DNA of 63,322 nt from Nocardioides sp. Root122 (GCF_001425025.1 NZ_LMDE01000004.1:61547-124868), one strand, 5' to 3'; positions 29,146-37,761 are shown, counted from the first letter of the stretch. Notes: generated from the sequence alone by a model not told the origin. Numbers and translations: made by a program.

Positions 29146-30184
29146 CGAACCGCTGGTCCTCGGCATCGAGACCTCCTGCGACGAGACCGGGGTCGGGATC
29201 GTCCGCGGTCGCACGCTCCTCGCCGACACCGTCGCCAGCAGCGTCGAGGAGCACGCCCGTTTCGGCGGCGTGGTGCCCGAGGTGGCCAGCCGGGCACACC
29301 TCGAGGCGATGGTGCCGACCATCGAGCGCGCCGCGGAGACCGCGGGGATCGCGCTGAGCGACATCGACGCCGTGGCCGTCACCAGCGGTCCCGGCCTCGC
29401 GGGAGCGTTGCTCGTCGGGGTGGCCAGCGCCAAGGCGCTCGCGCTCGGGCTGGGCAAGCCGATCTACGGCGTCAACCACCTGGCTGCGCACGTCGCCGTC
29501 GACCAGCTCGAGCACGGTCCCCTCCCCGAGCCGTGCCTGGCCATGCTGGTGTCCGGCGGCCACTCCAGCCTGCTTGAGGTCACCGACGTGACCGTGGGCG
29601 TCGAGCCGATGGGCGCGACGATCGACGACGCGGCGGGGGAGGCCTTCGACAAGGTGGCCCGACTCCTCGGCCTGCCGTTCCCCGGCGGACCGCACATCGA
29701 CAAGGCCGCTCGCAGCGGCAACAGCGTGGCGATCGACTTCCCGCGCGGGCTCACCGGTCGCCGTGACCTCGAGCGGCACCGCTTCGACTTCTCCTTCTCG
29801 GGCCTCAAGACGGCCGTCGCGCGCTGGGTGGAGGCCCAGCAGCGCGAGGGCGTCCCGATCGACGTCAACGACGTCGCCGCCTCCTTCCAGGAGGCCGTGT
29901 GCGACGTGCTGACCCGCAAGGCGATCGACGCCGCCTCCAGCCGCGGCATCGAGGACATCCTCATCGGTGGTGGCGTGGCCGCCAACAGCCGGCTGCGGGC
30001 CATGGCCGAGGAGCGCGCGACGTCGAAGGGCATCCGGGTCCGGGTGCCGCGCCCGGGCCTGTGCACCGACAACGGCGCGATGGTCGCCGCGCTGGGCTCC
30101 GAGCTCGTCGCGCGCGGACGTACGCCGTCGCTGCTGGACCTGCCGGCCGACTCCTCGCAGCCGATCACCACCGTCGTCGCCTGA
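29138..30184 (+). CDS. tsaD: tRNA N6-adenosine threonylcarbamoyltransferase TsaD
   Basis: 348 residues. It transfers the threonylcarbamoyl group to A37 of ANN-decoding tRNAs. The Kae1/Qri7 signatures are [34 protein letters not shown], the metal-binding GVNHLAAH (H114, H118), [29 protein letters not shown] and [12 protein letters not shown]. It is the last gene of the alr-to-tsaD run of overlapping genes, and a hairpin follows. Confidence 0.97.
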   Translation: MTDEPLVLGIETSCDETGVGIVRGRTLLADTVASSVEEHARFGGVVPEVASRAHLEAMVPTIERAAETAGIALSDIDAVAVTSGPGLAGALLVGVASAKALALGLGKPIYGVNHLAAHVAVDQLEHGPLPEPCLAMLVSGGHSSLLEVTDVTVGVEPMGATIDDAAGEAFDKVARLLGLPFPGGPHIDKAARSGNSVAIDFPRGLTGRRDLERHRFDFSFSGLKTAVARWVEAQQREGVPIDVNDVAASFQEAVCDVLTRKAIDAASSRGIEDILIGGGVAANSRLRAMAEERATSKGIRVRVPRPGLCTDNGAMVAALGSELVARGRTPSLLDLPADSSQPITTVVA

Positions 30185-30247
30185 CCCCGGCCCGACCCCG
30201 CCTGGGGCGACCCGCCTGAGGCGACCCGTTCGGGCCGGGACATGACG

Positions 30248-30273
30248 AGGTCCCCGCCCGAGAGCGGGGACCT
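30248..30273 (+). terminator. terminator behind tsaD
   Basis: Perfect 10-bp stem AGGTCCCCGC / GCGGGGACCT with a 6-base loop. Confidence 0.7.
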
Positions 30274-30305
30274 GCATCATCACGCTGTGGGCGAGGTGCC
30301 CCCCC

Positions 30306-30357
30306 AGCCGAAGAACCTCAGCCGAAGAACCTCAGGCGAGGAACCTCAGTCGAGGAC
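30306..30357. repeat. 14-bp tandem repeat AGCCGAAGAACCTC, about 3.5 copies
   Basis: Two identical copies (30306-30319, 30320-30333), a diverged third (30334-30347) and a partial fourth. The stop codon of the ESX-like gene lies at the end of the third copy, so slippage here would change the 3' end of that gene or its downstream region. Confidence 0.75.
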
Positions 30358-31773
30358 GCCGGGTGCGACGTCGTCGTCGCCGAGCCAGTCCTGGTCGTAG
30401 ACGAGGCTGTCGCGCTCTTCTGCCGTCTCACGCTCGCCCTTGCGGCCGCCGCGTCCGCCGGCACCCTGGCCGCCGGCACGGGCGCCACTCGTGCCCCGGC
30501 TGCCGGACCGTGAGCCCGAGCCCGTGGAGGAGCCGCGGGCGCCGCTCGCGCCCGCACGGCCACCGGCGCTGCCGCGACCCGACGTGCTGCCCGCCGAGGC
30601 CCCCCGGGCGGGGGCGGAGCCGGCGCTGCGGGACGCGGGGGAGGAACCGGCCGCGCGGGACAGCGAGCCCGCGCTCGCGGCGCGACCCGTGGACCCGATC
30701 GGCCGGACCGGGCTGGCGCCCCGCGCGGGCGAGGTGGGCACCGCGCCGGGACGCACGGCGCCAGCGGCCAGGCCGCCGGCGCCGCCGGCCGCACCGAACG
30801 CCGCCGCCGACGTGGCGCCGGACGCGCCACCCGCGCCGCCGCTCGCAGCGGGAGCGGAGACCTGTGCGCCGGTCGGCTGGTAGGTCACGCCGTTCTGCGA
30901 GGTGCCGGTGACGGTCGTGCTCGGGTGCTCGGTGTGCACCGGCGTCGTCGTGGTCGGCGTCGTCGTGGTGGTCGTGGTGGTCGGCGTGGTGGTGGTCGTG
31001 GTCGTCGTCGTGTTGGTGGTGTTGTTCGTGTTGTTGTTGTTGTTCCCGTTCTCGTTCCCGTTCTCGTTCCCGTTGTTCCCGTTCCACTCGGTGAGCACGG
31101 CGTTGTTGTCCTTGCCGCCGCCGTTGCCACCGCCTCCGGTGACGGGCGGCGCCTGGGTGCCGGGAAGGTAGGGGCCGTCGGGGCCGGACGGGACGTCCGG
31201 CGGCGGCTCGGTCGGGTCCTGCTGACCGTGGATCTCCTTCATCGGCGGGATGGCGCCGAGGAAGGCCGCGTCGAGCTCCTTGGTGAGCGCGAGCGACTTG
31301 GCCTCCTGCTTGTCGTACTGGCTCTGCCAGGCGCTGCGCTCGTTCTGGCGGGCCTGCGAGGCGTCGGCCTGGGCCTGGATCTCCTCCGGGGTCTTCTCGA
31401 CGCCCGGGGTGCCGGGGGGTGCCTGGTAGGGCGACGGCTTCGGGCCGAGGTCGGCGAGCGAGTCGCGCGCGTCGCGGGTGTCGGCGATCTGCTGCCCGAC
31501 CTGTCGGAGTGCCTCGCCGGCAGCGCGCAGCTGGGTGGACTTGGTCAGCATGGAGCCGGACGACTCCTCCATGGCGGCGCGCAGCGCGGGGCCGGTGAGC
31601 GTCTGCTCGCCGATGCGCAGCTCGGCCTGGGCGGCGGCCTGCTTGAGGGCCTCACCCAGCTCCTGGAGGTCGTCGGCCTTCCTCGCCCAGTCGCGACCAG
31701 CGTTCTTGATCACGCCTTCCGTGGCGGAGTCGAGGTACTGGTCGAGGACGAGTCGACGGGGTCCCTTGGTCAC
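30346..31773 (-). CDS. ESX/type VII-like secreted protein with Asn/Thr homopolymer
   Basis: 475 residues, no classical signal peptide. Residues 1-110 and 125-180 are helical (DQYLDSATEGVIKNAGRDWA, ALRQVGQQIADTRD), resembling EspB/PPE-type substrates. Then come a Pro/Gly segment, an Asn- then Thr-rich low-complexity run (231-278), a basic Gly/Ala/Ser/Arg region (300-445) and an acidic tail (EERDSLVYDQDWLGDDDVAPGVLD, 452-475). Similar tails with Asp and Trp occur in actinobacterial type VII substrates. Three bases separate it from the partner gene upstream. Assignment rests on architecture; no ESX core genes are in the window. Confidence 0.6.
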   Translation of the reverse strand: MTKGPRRLVLDQYLDSATEGVIKNAGRDWARKADDLQELGEALKQAAAQAELRIGEQTLTGPALRAAMEESSGSMLTKSTQLRAAGEALRQVGQQIADTRDARDSLADLGPKPSPYQAPPGTPGVEKTPEEIQAQADASQARQNERSAWQSQYDKQEAKSLALTKELDAAFLGAIPPMKEIHGQQDPTEPPPDVPSGPDGPYLPGTQAPPVTGGGGNGGGKDNNAVLTEWNGNNGNENGNENGNNNNNTNNTTNTTTTTTTTTPTTTTTTTTPTTTTPVHTEHPSTTVTGTSQNGVTYQPTGAQVSAPAASGGAGGASGATSAAAFGAAGGAGGLAAGAVRPGAVPTSPARGASPVRPIGSTGRAASAGSLSRAAGSSPASRSAGSAPARGASAGSTSGRGSAGGRAGASGARGSSTGSGSRSGSRGTSGARAGGQGAGGRGGRKGERETAEERDSLVYDQDWLGDDDVAPGVLD

Positions 31774-31776
31774 GTG

Positions 31777-32190
31777 TCAGTCCTCGTTCCCGGTCGGCAG
31801 CGTGCAGGTGTTGCTGGGGCTGAAGGTGGGCGCGGCGACGCACTCGGTCGAGGCCTCGATGAGGTTCATCGTGGCGGCCGTCTGCTCGGTCGTGCGCTCC
31901 ATGTCCTTGCTGAACTCCTCGACGGAGGTGCCCATGCCGCGCAGTCCGGCGGCGACCTTCTTCAGCTCCTCGGCGACGGCCTTGTGGGCCATCTCGGCGT
32001 TGGTGCCGAGGCGGTAGCCGCCGGTGTAGGAGTCGCCGAACAACGCGCTCTCGACCGGCGCGATCGGGTCGGACTCCACCCCCGTGGCGGCCTTGTCGAA
32101 GGACGACATCAACGAGGAGATGGTCTCGGGGTCGATGTTCAGCCCCACCATCGTCTGGTTGAGCAGTTCCCTGTCTTCGAGCGGCAGCAT
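31777..32190 (-). CDS. small helical protein, probable partner of the ESX-like protein
   Basis: 137 residues, predicted mostly alpha-helical, with no signal peptide. NAEMAHKAVAEELKKVAAGLRGMGTSVEEFSKDMERTTEQ (80-119) looks like the second helix of a WXG100-type hairpin, although a WXG motif is not present. The C-terminus has two Cys (TECVAAPTFSPSNTC). AAAGGA precedes the ATG. Tight linkage to the downstream low-complexity protein suggests co-secretion as a pair, which is inference. Confidence 0.6.
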   Translation of the reverse strand: MLPLEDRELLNQTMVGLNIDPETISSLMSSFDKAATGVESDPIAPVESALFGDSYTGGYRLGTNAEMAHKAVAEELKKVAAGLRGMGTSVEEFSKDMERTTEQTAATMNLIEASTECVAAPTFSPSNTCTLPTGNED

Positions 32191-32225
32191 GCTCTGTCCT
32201 TTCCCCCTGGTCACAGAACGAAACC

Positions 32226-32231
32226 ACTCTA
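32226..32231 (-). promoter_or_regulatory. -10 TAGAGT of the ESX-like gene pair
   Basis: It would start the transcript near 32219, giving a leader of about 30 bases with the AAAGGA ribosome site. Confidence 0.4.
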
Positions 32232-32270
32232 GGACGACGATCTGGCTCCGTCTGCATCTCGGGTCACAGC

Positions 32271-32276
32271 TAGGCT
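32271..32276 (+). promoter_or_regulatory. -10 TAGGCT of the lipoprotein gene
   Basis: Last T 7 bases from the ATG; leaderless. Divergent from the ESX-like pair's promoter. Confidence 0.55.
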
Positions 32277-32282
32277 CCGGGC

Positions 32283-32909
32283 ATGACTTCTCGGGGACCA
32301 CGTCGTCGTCGCCTGGCCGCCTGCGCGGGCCTCGCGGTGCTCACGCTGACGGCCGGCTGCACGTCCGGATCGGGCTCGGCCGCGGACGACCCCGGCGACG
32401 GTGGCTCGACCTCGTCCGCCTCGACCTCGTCGGCGCCGGTCCCGGTGCCCACGTCGTCCGCGCCCGTGGTCGAGGCCGCCGACGGCGGTCGGATCAAGGT
32501 CCCCGGCGCGAGCATGCACGCCCTGTCGACCTACAAGCACCTCAACGACTTCGGGATCGTCCAGGGCTGGAACGACGGCCAGAGCGCGGTGACCTTCGCG
32601 CCGAGCCTGACCCGGGCGACGTCGCTCGACGCCTTCGCCAAGGAGTGGATCCGCGAGCACGGCGGCCCGAAGGTGCAGAAGCGCCAGGAGGATGCCGTCG
32701 CCGGTGGCAAGTACAGCGCCTGGCACGTCGTGGACACCACCTCCGACAAGTCCGAGATCGCCCACCGTTTCGGGATCATGTTCCTCGACTCGGCCTGGCT
32801 GATCGACATCACGATCTACGTCCCCGGCGTGCCGGACACGCTGACCGAGGACGAGCAGCAGGCCGTCATCGACAGCCTGCTGGCCTCCTTCAAGACCGAC
32901 CTGGACTGA
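32283..32909 (+). CDS. lipoprotein of unknown function
   Basis: 208 residues. An RRRR-start signal peptide ends in the lipobox LTAGC with lipidation at C26. A Ser/Asp/Pro-rich tether (about 27-65) leads to a globular domain of about 140 residues (ALSTYKHLNDFGIVQGWNDGQ, LDAFAKEWIREHGG, WLIDITIYVPG). I recognise no family. It is transcribed divergently from the two ESX-like genes, so it might act in the same surface process. Confidence 0.75.
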   Translation: MTSRGPRRRRLAACAGLAVLTLTAGCTSGSGSAADDPGDGGSTSSASTSSAPVPVPTSSAPVVEAADGGRIKVPGASMHALSTYKHLNDFGIVQGWNDGQSAVTFAPSLTRATSLDAFAKEWIREHGGPKVQKRQEDAVAGGKYSAWHVVDTTSDKSEIAHRFGIMFLDSAWLIDITIYVPGVPDTLTEDEQQAVIDSLLASFKTDLD

Positions 32910-32930
32910 GGCCCGGACCGAGGGCCCGGA

Positions 32931-34139
32931 CTAGCGGACCTCGGCGACGGACAGCCCCGACACCCCCGCGCTCGGGATGTCCACCCGCTCGACCGTGCCG
33001 TCCAGTCCCAGCCGGACGATCGAGTAGTCGTCGCCGCCGGTCATCACCCGCACGACGAGCGTGTCGTCGTCCTCCCACGCCATCTGGGACCAGATCCCGA
33101 CCACCTGCGTGCGGGCTCCGGCCACCTCGAAGTCGACGACGGGCTCGCCGGTGGTGGCGTCGAGGACAGCGAGGGTGGGGGAGCCGTTGCCGTCCGCGTC
33201 GGGTGCGGTGCCGACGAGGTGGCCGCCGTCCGGGCTGAAGCTGCCGAGGCGGTAGTCGCAGGTGTCCCAGAGCGTGGTGCCCGTGCGTGCCACGCCGTCC
33301 ACGACGCCCCAGCACGACCCGTCCGCCTTGATCTCGGTGAGCCCTGCGACGAGGCCGGTCGTGGACGAGGCAGCGTCCGCCTGCACGAGGCCCGGCACCG
33401 CGACCGGGGCTCCGCCGCCGGCGACGAACGTCCGGGTGGGACCGGTGTTGTCGTACTGCCGCACCGCGACCTCGTCCTGCGAGACGAACCCGACGGGCTC
33501 GACGCGGTGGTCCTGCGGAGCGGGCGGGAACGTGGTGTAGACCCACTCCGTCTTCCCGGCGGGGTCGGCGACGATGACCCGCCACCGCGAGCCGTCGTAC
33601 TCCGACCAGGAGATCCGCTGGCCGTCCGCGCTCACGACGAGGCCACCGGTCGGGCCGGCGAAGTCCTCCACCTCGCGCGCGGCGCTGAGGAACTGGATCG
33701 TGCCGGCGCCCTCGTCCATCGCCACGCCGACCCACCCGTCGAGGTAGGGCGTGATGGTCGAGAAGGGTCCAGGCAGGGTGACGGTGCCGTCCTGGGTGAT
33801 CAGGCTGGGGGCGTCGACGTCGACCAGCGGCACGGAGGTGGAGTCGACCACCTCGGCGCTGCGGGGGTCGATCAGCACCGTGCCGGTGACGGTGGGAGCC
33901 GGCGGCGTGGTGGCTGGCGGCACGTCGCTGCGCTGGGCGGGACCGCTGACGCCGAGCCCGACCGGGATCGCGATGGCCAGCACGGCGGCGACGGCCGCGC
34001 CGGCGGCGACGCGTCGGCGGAGCTGGATGCGCCCGGCGCGACGGCGTACGTCGGTCACGGTGAGGGGTGCGTGCTGCAGCGGGTCGACGCGCCGGTGCAG
34101 CGCGTCGTGGACGCGGTCCTCGAGGGGAGTGGTGTTCAT
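32931..34139 (-). CDS. membrane-anchored beta-propeller-like protein coupled to the ECF sigma factor
   Basis: 402 residues. About 45 cytoplasmic residues (LEDRVHDALHRRVDPLQHAPLT) precede one transmembrane segment (VAAGAAVAAVLAIAIPVGLG, about 47-66). The extracytoplasmic domain shows repeated WD/TolB-like blades (GGLVVSADGQRISWSEYDG, LGSFSPDGGHLVG, MAWEDDDTLVVRV). The ATG overlaps the stop of the sigma gene (ATGA). This topology and coupling fit an anti-sigma or sensor role, but the short cytoplasmic part has no known anti-sigma motif. Confidence 0.75.
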   Translation of the reverse strand: MNTTPLEDRVHDALHRRVDPLQHAPLTVTDVRRRAGRIQLRRRVAAGAAVAAVLAIAIPVGLGVSGPAQRSDVPPATTPPAPTVTGTVLIDPRSAEVVDSTSVPLVDVDAPSLITQDGTVTLPGPFSTITPYLDGWVGVAMDEGAGTIQFLSAAREVEDFAGPTGGLVVSADGQRISWSEYDGSRWRVIVADPAGKTEWVYTTFPPAPQDHRVEPVGFVSQDEVAVRQYDNTGPTRTFVAGGGAPVAVPGLVQADAASSTTGLVAGLTEIKADGSCWGVVDGVARTGTTLWDTCDYRLGSFSPDGGHLVGTAPDADGNGSPTLAVLDATTGEPVVDFEVAGARTQVVGIWSQMAWEDDDTLVVRVMTGGDDYSIVRLGLDGTVERVDIPSAGVSGLSVAEVR

Positions 34140-34693
34140 CGGGCGTCGTCTCCGGACTCGTGGGGGGTGAGCGACTGCGGGGCACGGGCACGCAAGCCGG
34201 CCAGGGCCCGGCTGGCCTGCGACTTGACCGTCCCGACGGAGATGCCGAGCACGTCGGCGATCTCGGCCTCGCTGAGCTGCTCGTAGTAGCGCAGCACGAT
34301 GACCGAGCGCTGCCTCGGCGGCAGGGTCTGCACGAAGGACCAGAGCACGCCGCCCATCCCGTCGTCGTACTCGTCGAGGACGCCGGTGTCGGGGATCGTG
34401 TCGGTCGAGTGCTCGCGGCGCTTCCACGCCCGGCGCCACAGCGAGTTGTGCTCGTTGACCATCACCCGGCGGACGTAGCCGTCGAGGGCGCCGTGGTCGC
34501 GGACCTTCTCCCAGGACAGGTAGAGCTTGGCGAAGGCGTTCTGCAGGAGGTCCTCGGCGCCGGCGTGGTCGCCGACGAGGAGGTACGCCGTCCGGTACAG
34601 GGCGGCCTGGCGCGCGGACATGTACGCCGAGAACTCGGCGTCCTTGGCGGACCGACGGTCCTGCGCGGCCATGTCGACAAGTGTCGTGCTCAC
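34136..34693 (-). CDS. SigE-family ECF RNA polymerase sigma factor
   Basis: 185 residues with region 2 (about 20-85; LLVGDHAGAEDLLQNAFAKLYLSW, DGYVRRVMVNEHNSLWRR) and region 4 (about 120-172; SEAEIADVLGISVGTVKSQASRALAGLR). It belongs to the same subgroup as the sigma factor at 1159-1698. It is translationally coupled to the beta-propeller protein. The GTG start is directly preceded by GTGAAGG; an ATG seven codons later is possible. Confidence 0.9.
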   Translation of the reverse strand: MSTTLVDMAAQDRRSAKDAEFSAYMSARQAALYRTAYLLVGDHAGAEDLLQNAFAKLYLSWEKVRDHGALDGYVRRVMVNEHNSLWRRAWKRREHSTDTIPDTGVLDEYDDGMGGVLWSFVQTLPPRQRSVIVLRYYEQLSEAEIADVLGISVGTVKSQASRALAGLRARAPQSLTPHESGDDAR

Positions 34694-34850
34694 CCTTCAC
34701 CCCCGTCCTTGATTCGTGTGGTGTGTCCTGGTCGAGCTGCAGTGAGGACGCAAACGCCCGCCCCGGGGTTGCATCTGTTTGGAGGGAGTTGGAAGGCTCC
34801 TCGGCAAACGTTCGTCACGACGAGCCGCAGCAGACGACAGGAGTCAGCAG

Positions 34851-35969
34851 ATGCAGCAGGTCCGGGCCGTGGTCGCCCTCGCCAAGGGGGAGCCCGTACA
34901 GCTCACCACCATCAACGTCCCCGACCCGGGGCCGGGCGAGGCGCTCGTGCAGGTGCAGGCCTGCGGTGTCTGCCACACCGACCTGCACTACCGCGAGGGC
35001 GGGATCAACGACGACTTCCCCTTCCTGCTCGGCCACGAGGCCGCGGGCATCGTGGAGGCGGTCGGTCCCGACGTCACGTCGGTGGCGCCGGGTGACTTCG
35101 TGGTGCTCAACTGGCGCGCGGTCTGCGGCGACTGCCGGGCGTGCGACCGCGGCGAGCCGTGGTACTGCTTCGCGACCCACAACGCGACCCAGAAGATGAC
35201 CCTGGCCGAGGGCGACCTGGCCGGGACCGAGCTCTCCCCGGCGCTGGGCATCGGCGCCTTCGCGGAGAAGACCCTCGTGGCGGCCGGCCAGTGCACCAAG
35301 GTCGACCCGTCGGCGCGTCCCGCGGCGGTGGGGCTGCTGGGCTGCGGGGTGATGGCCGGGCTCGGCGCCGCGATCAACACGGGCAACGTCGGGCGCGGCT
35401 CGACCGTCGCGGTCATCGGCTGCGGCGGCGTCGGCGCAGCCGCCATCGCCGGTGCGGCGCTGGCGGGTGCCTCGAAGATCATCGCGGTCGACCTCGACGA
35501 CCGGAAGCTCGAGACGGCCAGGAAGCTCGGGGCCACGCACACCGTGAACTCCTCCGAGGTGGACGCCGTCGAGGCGATCCGCTCCCTCACGCCGCCGCCG
35601 GACGGCACCGGCCACGAGGGTGGCGCGGACGTCGTCATCGACGCGGTCGGGCGCCCGGAGACGTGGAAGCAGGCCTTCTACGCCCGCGACCTGGCCGGCA
35701 CGGTCGTGCTGGTCGGCGTACCCACACCGGACATGACGGTGCCCGACATCCCGCTCATCGACGTCTTCGGCCGTGGTGGCTCGCTGAAGTCGTCCTGGTA
35801 CGGCGACTGCCTGCCCTCGCGCGACTTCCCGATGCTCGTCGACCTCTACCAGCAGGGTCGGCTCGACCTCGACGCCTTCGTGACCGAGGAGATCGGCATC
35901 GAGGACGTCGAGGCGGCCTTCGACAAGATGCACGAGGGCTCGGTCCTGCGCTCGGTGGTGGTTCTGTGA
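34851..35969 (+). CDS. mscR: S-(hydroxymethyl)mycothiol dehydrogenase (mycothiol-dependent formaldehyde dehydrogenase)
   Basis: 372 residues, zinc-dependent medium-chain dehydrogenase. The catalytic zinc ligands lie in CGVCHTD and GHEAAG, the structural zinc Cys cluster is [15 protein letters not shown], and the NAD site is [14 protein letters not shown]. The [18 protein letters not shown] segment and [18 protein letters not shown] are typical of mycothiol-specific enzymes. It oxidises the formaldehyde-mycothiol adduct. AGGAG precedes the ATG. Its stop overlaps the start of the metallo-hydrolase gene. Confidence 0.93.
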   Translation: MQQVRAVVALAKGEPVQLTTINVPDPGPGEALVQVQACGVCHTDLHYREGGINDDFPFLLGHEAAGIVEAVGPDVTSVAPGDFVVLNWRAVCGDCRACDRGEPWYCFATHNATQKMTLAEGDLAGTELSPALGIGAFAEKTLVAAGQCTKVDPSARPAAVGLLGCGVMAGLGAAINTGNVGRGSTVAVIGCGGVGAAAIAGAALAGASKIIAVDLDDRKLETARKLGATHTVNSSEVDAVEAIRSLTPPPDGTGHEGGADVVIDAVGRPETWKQAFYARDLAGTVVLVGVPTPDMTVPDIPLIDVFGRGGSLKSSWYGDCLPSRDFPMLVDLYQQGRLDLDAFVTEEIGIEDVEAAFDKMHEGSVLRSVVVL

Positions 35970-36586
35970 CCGCGCGGGTCGACCACGCCGTCGTCTCCGG
36001 CACCTTCTCCCTGGACGGGGAGACCCACCAGGTCGACAACAACGTCTGGGTGATCGGTGACGACGAGCAGTGCCTGGTCATCGATGCACCGCACGACGTC
36101 GACGCGATCCTGGAGGTGGTCGCCGGTCGCACCGTGAAGGCCATCGTGTGCACGCACGCCCACGACGACCACGTCCGCGTCGCGCCGGCGCTGCGCGTGG
36201 CGACGGGAGCCCCGATCCTGCTGCACCCCGACGACCGCCCGCTGTGGGAGCTGACCCACGGCGGTGACGAGGAGGGTGCCGAGCTCTGGGACGTCGACCT
36301 CAGCGACGGACAGACCCTCACCATCGGCGGCGCCGCGGTGACGGTGATCCACACACCCGGGCACGCGCCCGGTGCGGTGTGCCTCTACGTCCACGACCTC
36401 GGCTGCGTCTTCACCGGCGACACCCTCTTCGAGGGAGGGCCGGGGGCGACCGGGCGGTCCTACAGCGACTCGGAGCTGATCAAGGAGTCGATCCGCGCGC
36501 GGCTCTTCAACCTCGCCGACGAGACGGTCGTCCACACGGGTCACGGGCCGGACACCACGATCGGGGCCGAGAAGGCCAACGTCTGA
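35966..36586 (+). CDS. MBL-fold metallo-hydrolase, partner of MscR
   Basis: 206 residues with the metallo-beta-lactamase motif THAHDDH (about 62-68), [23 protein letters not shown] and [12 protein letters not shown]. It overlaps mscR (GTGA). The same pair occurs in mycobacteria, where the hydrolase is thought to split S-formylmycothiol or a related adduct to formate and mycothiol. That specificity is inferred from the pairing. Confidence 0.9.
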   Translation: MTARVDHAVVSGTFSLDGETHQVDNNVWVIGDDEQCLVIDAPHDVDAILEVVAGRTVKAIVCTHAHDDHVRVAPALRVATGAPILLHPDDRPLWELTHGGDEEGAELWDVDLSDGQTLTIGGAAVTVIHTPGHAPGAVCLYVHDLGCVFTGDTLFEGGPGATGRSYSDSELIKESIRARLFNLADETVVHTGHGPDTTIGAEKANV

Positions 36587-36630
36587 TCGCTCCGCTCTGC
36601 ACTTCGGCCGGCCCCGGTGACGTCGGTCGC

Positions 36631-36664
36631 GCCGGCTGTCCCCGGTCTCACGCGGACAGCCGGC
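36631..36664. terminator. bidirectional terminator with a stop codon in its loop
   Basis: Perfect 11-bp stem GCCGGCTGTCC / GGACAGCCGGC. The 12-base loop carries the TGA (36648-36650, minus) of the XRE gene, so the last codons of that gene form one arm. Confidence 0.7.
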
Positions 36665-37304
36665 CGAGCGGCGGACGAGGCCTCGTCGGCGGCTGCGGGC
36701 GGTCCGCCAGCGCCTGGCGGCGGCGTTCATCCCGCAGCTCGTCGAGGTGGTGGGCCTCCGCGACCAGCTGGTGCCGCGCCGGGTGGTCGACCGGCGTGCC
36801 GCGCACGCGGCGGAAGACGTGTCGCCAGCGGCGTTGGTGGTAGCGCACCGCAGGCACCTCCCACCGCCTCGACCGCGCCTGCCACCGCAGGTCCTGCGCC
36901 GTCATCATCGCGTCACGCGGCATCCACCACCCGGTGACCCTGAGGTCGACGTGCGCCGGGTAGCGGCGACGTGCCCGGTCCCGTGCGCCGTCGTCGCGCA
37001 TCGGCTCGACCTCCTTGCCGGTCCTCGCGTCGTGGAGGTGCACGCGCAGCCGGGCCAGCCGCAGCATCTCCACCAACATGGAGGCGCGCGGACTCGTCCG
37101 CCTCGTCTCCCACCTGGCCACCTGCGACTGCGAGACGCCGAGCAGCGCGGCCAGCCCGCGCTGCGAGACGTCGAGGATCCGACGGACGCGACGCACGAAC
37201 CCGGGGACCTCCCCGTCGAACGGCCCCATCAGGTAGTGGTCCACCTCGTCGTCGGTCCACTCCGCCATCTCGGCCGGATCGACCCTCGTCCGCGTGATCG
37301 CCAT
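36648..37304 (-). CDS. XRE-family helix-turn-helix protein
   Basis: 218 residues. The HTH spans about 36-85 (ILDVSQRGLAALLGVSQSQVARWE). The rest is Arg/Trp/His-rich (DLRWQARSRRWEVPAVRYHQRRWRHVFRR, RGTPVDHPARHQL) with no recognised domain. AGGAGG precedes ATG 37304. A region with two 19-bp palindromes lies upstream, and the protein might bind there. Confidence 0.78.
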   Translation of the reverse strand: MAITRTRVDPAEMAEWTDDEVDHYLMGPFDGEVPGFVRRVRRILDVSQRGLAALLGVSQSQVARWETRRTSPRASMLVEMLRLARLRVHLHDARTGKEVEPMRDDGARDRARRRYPAHVDLRVTGWWMPRDAMMTAQDLRWQARSRRWEVPAVRYHQRRWRHVFRRVRGTPVDHPARHQLVAEAHHLDELRDERRRQALADRPQPPTRPRPPLGRLSA

Positions 37305-37541
37305 GCCTCGCCTCCTGTCCTCGCTGTCGTCCTCCGATCCCATCCCCGCCCACCGACAACCGCCCGGAGCTCCTCCACAGCCCCACTCCGTCCACAACCC
37401 CGCCCGCCCCGTCCCGGTCCGCACGGCCCCTGCCGGGCTCCTGCCGGGCCAGCGCCGTCCTCCGCCGCGGGCACCCGACCGGTCCACCTGACGCCCGCCG
37501 TCTCGGCCCCTCCCACCGGTCCACCTGCCGCCACTGGCACC

Positions 37542-37635
37542 TGAGTCGCTCAGCGACTCAGCTGCCAGGGCGGCGGCCGGCAGCTGGCGCGGCGACGTCC
37601 GTGGGACGTGAGTCGCTCAGCGACTCAGCTGCCAG
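37542..37635. repeat. two copies of a 27-bp repeat containing palindrome TGAGTCGCTcAGCGACTCA
   Basis: Copies are at 37542-37568 and 37609-37635, starting 67 bases apart (about 6.4 helical turns). Each core has 9-bp arms around one base. In the first copy the dyad extends outward to CTGGCA (37534-37539) and TGCCAG (37563-37568). They could be regulator sites or RNA hairpins. Confidence 0.85.
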
Positions 37636-37755
37636 TGCGCCGTGGGAGGGGAGCACCGGGGGCCCGGCCGGGGGCAGGGCGGCCCCGGAAGGCGGGGGCG
37701 GGGAGGCGAGGAGCCGCCTTCGGAAACGGGGAGGCGGGGCAGTGGGCGGCGCGGC

Positions 37756-37761
37756 TACGGT
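37756..37761 (+). promoter_or_regulatory. -10 TACGGT of the GNAT-like gene
   Basis: Last T 7 bases from the ATG; predicted leaderless. Confidence 0.5.

Noticed and set aside
30902..31171. Plus-strand frame coding a very hydrophobic Val/Leu-rich peptide resembling a membrane protein
   Set aside because: It is the exact complement of the Asn/Thr-rich tract; the Val and Leu runs come from GTT/GTG triplets read in reverse.
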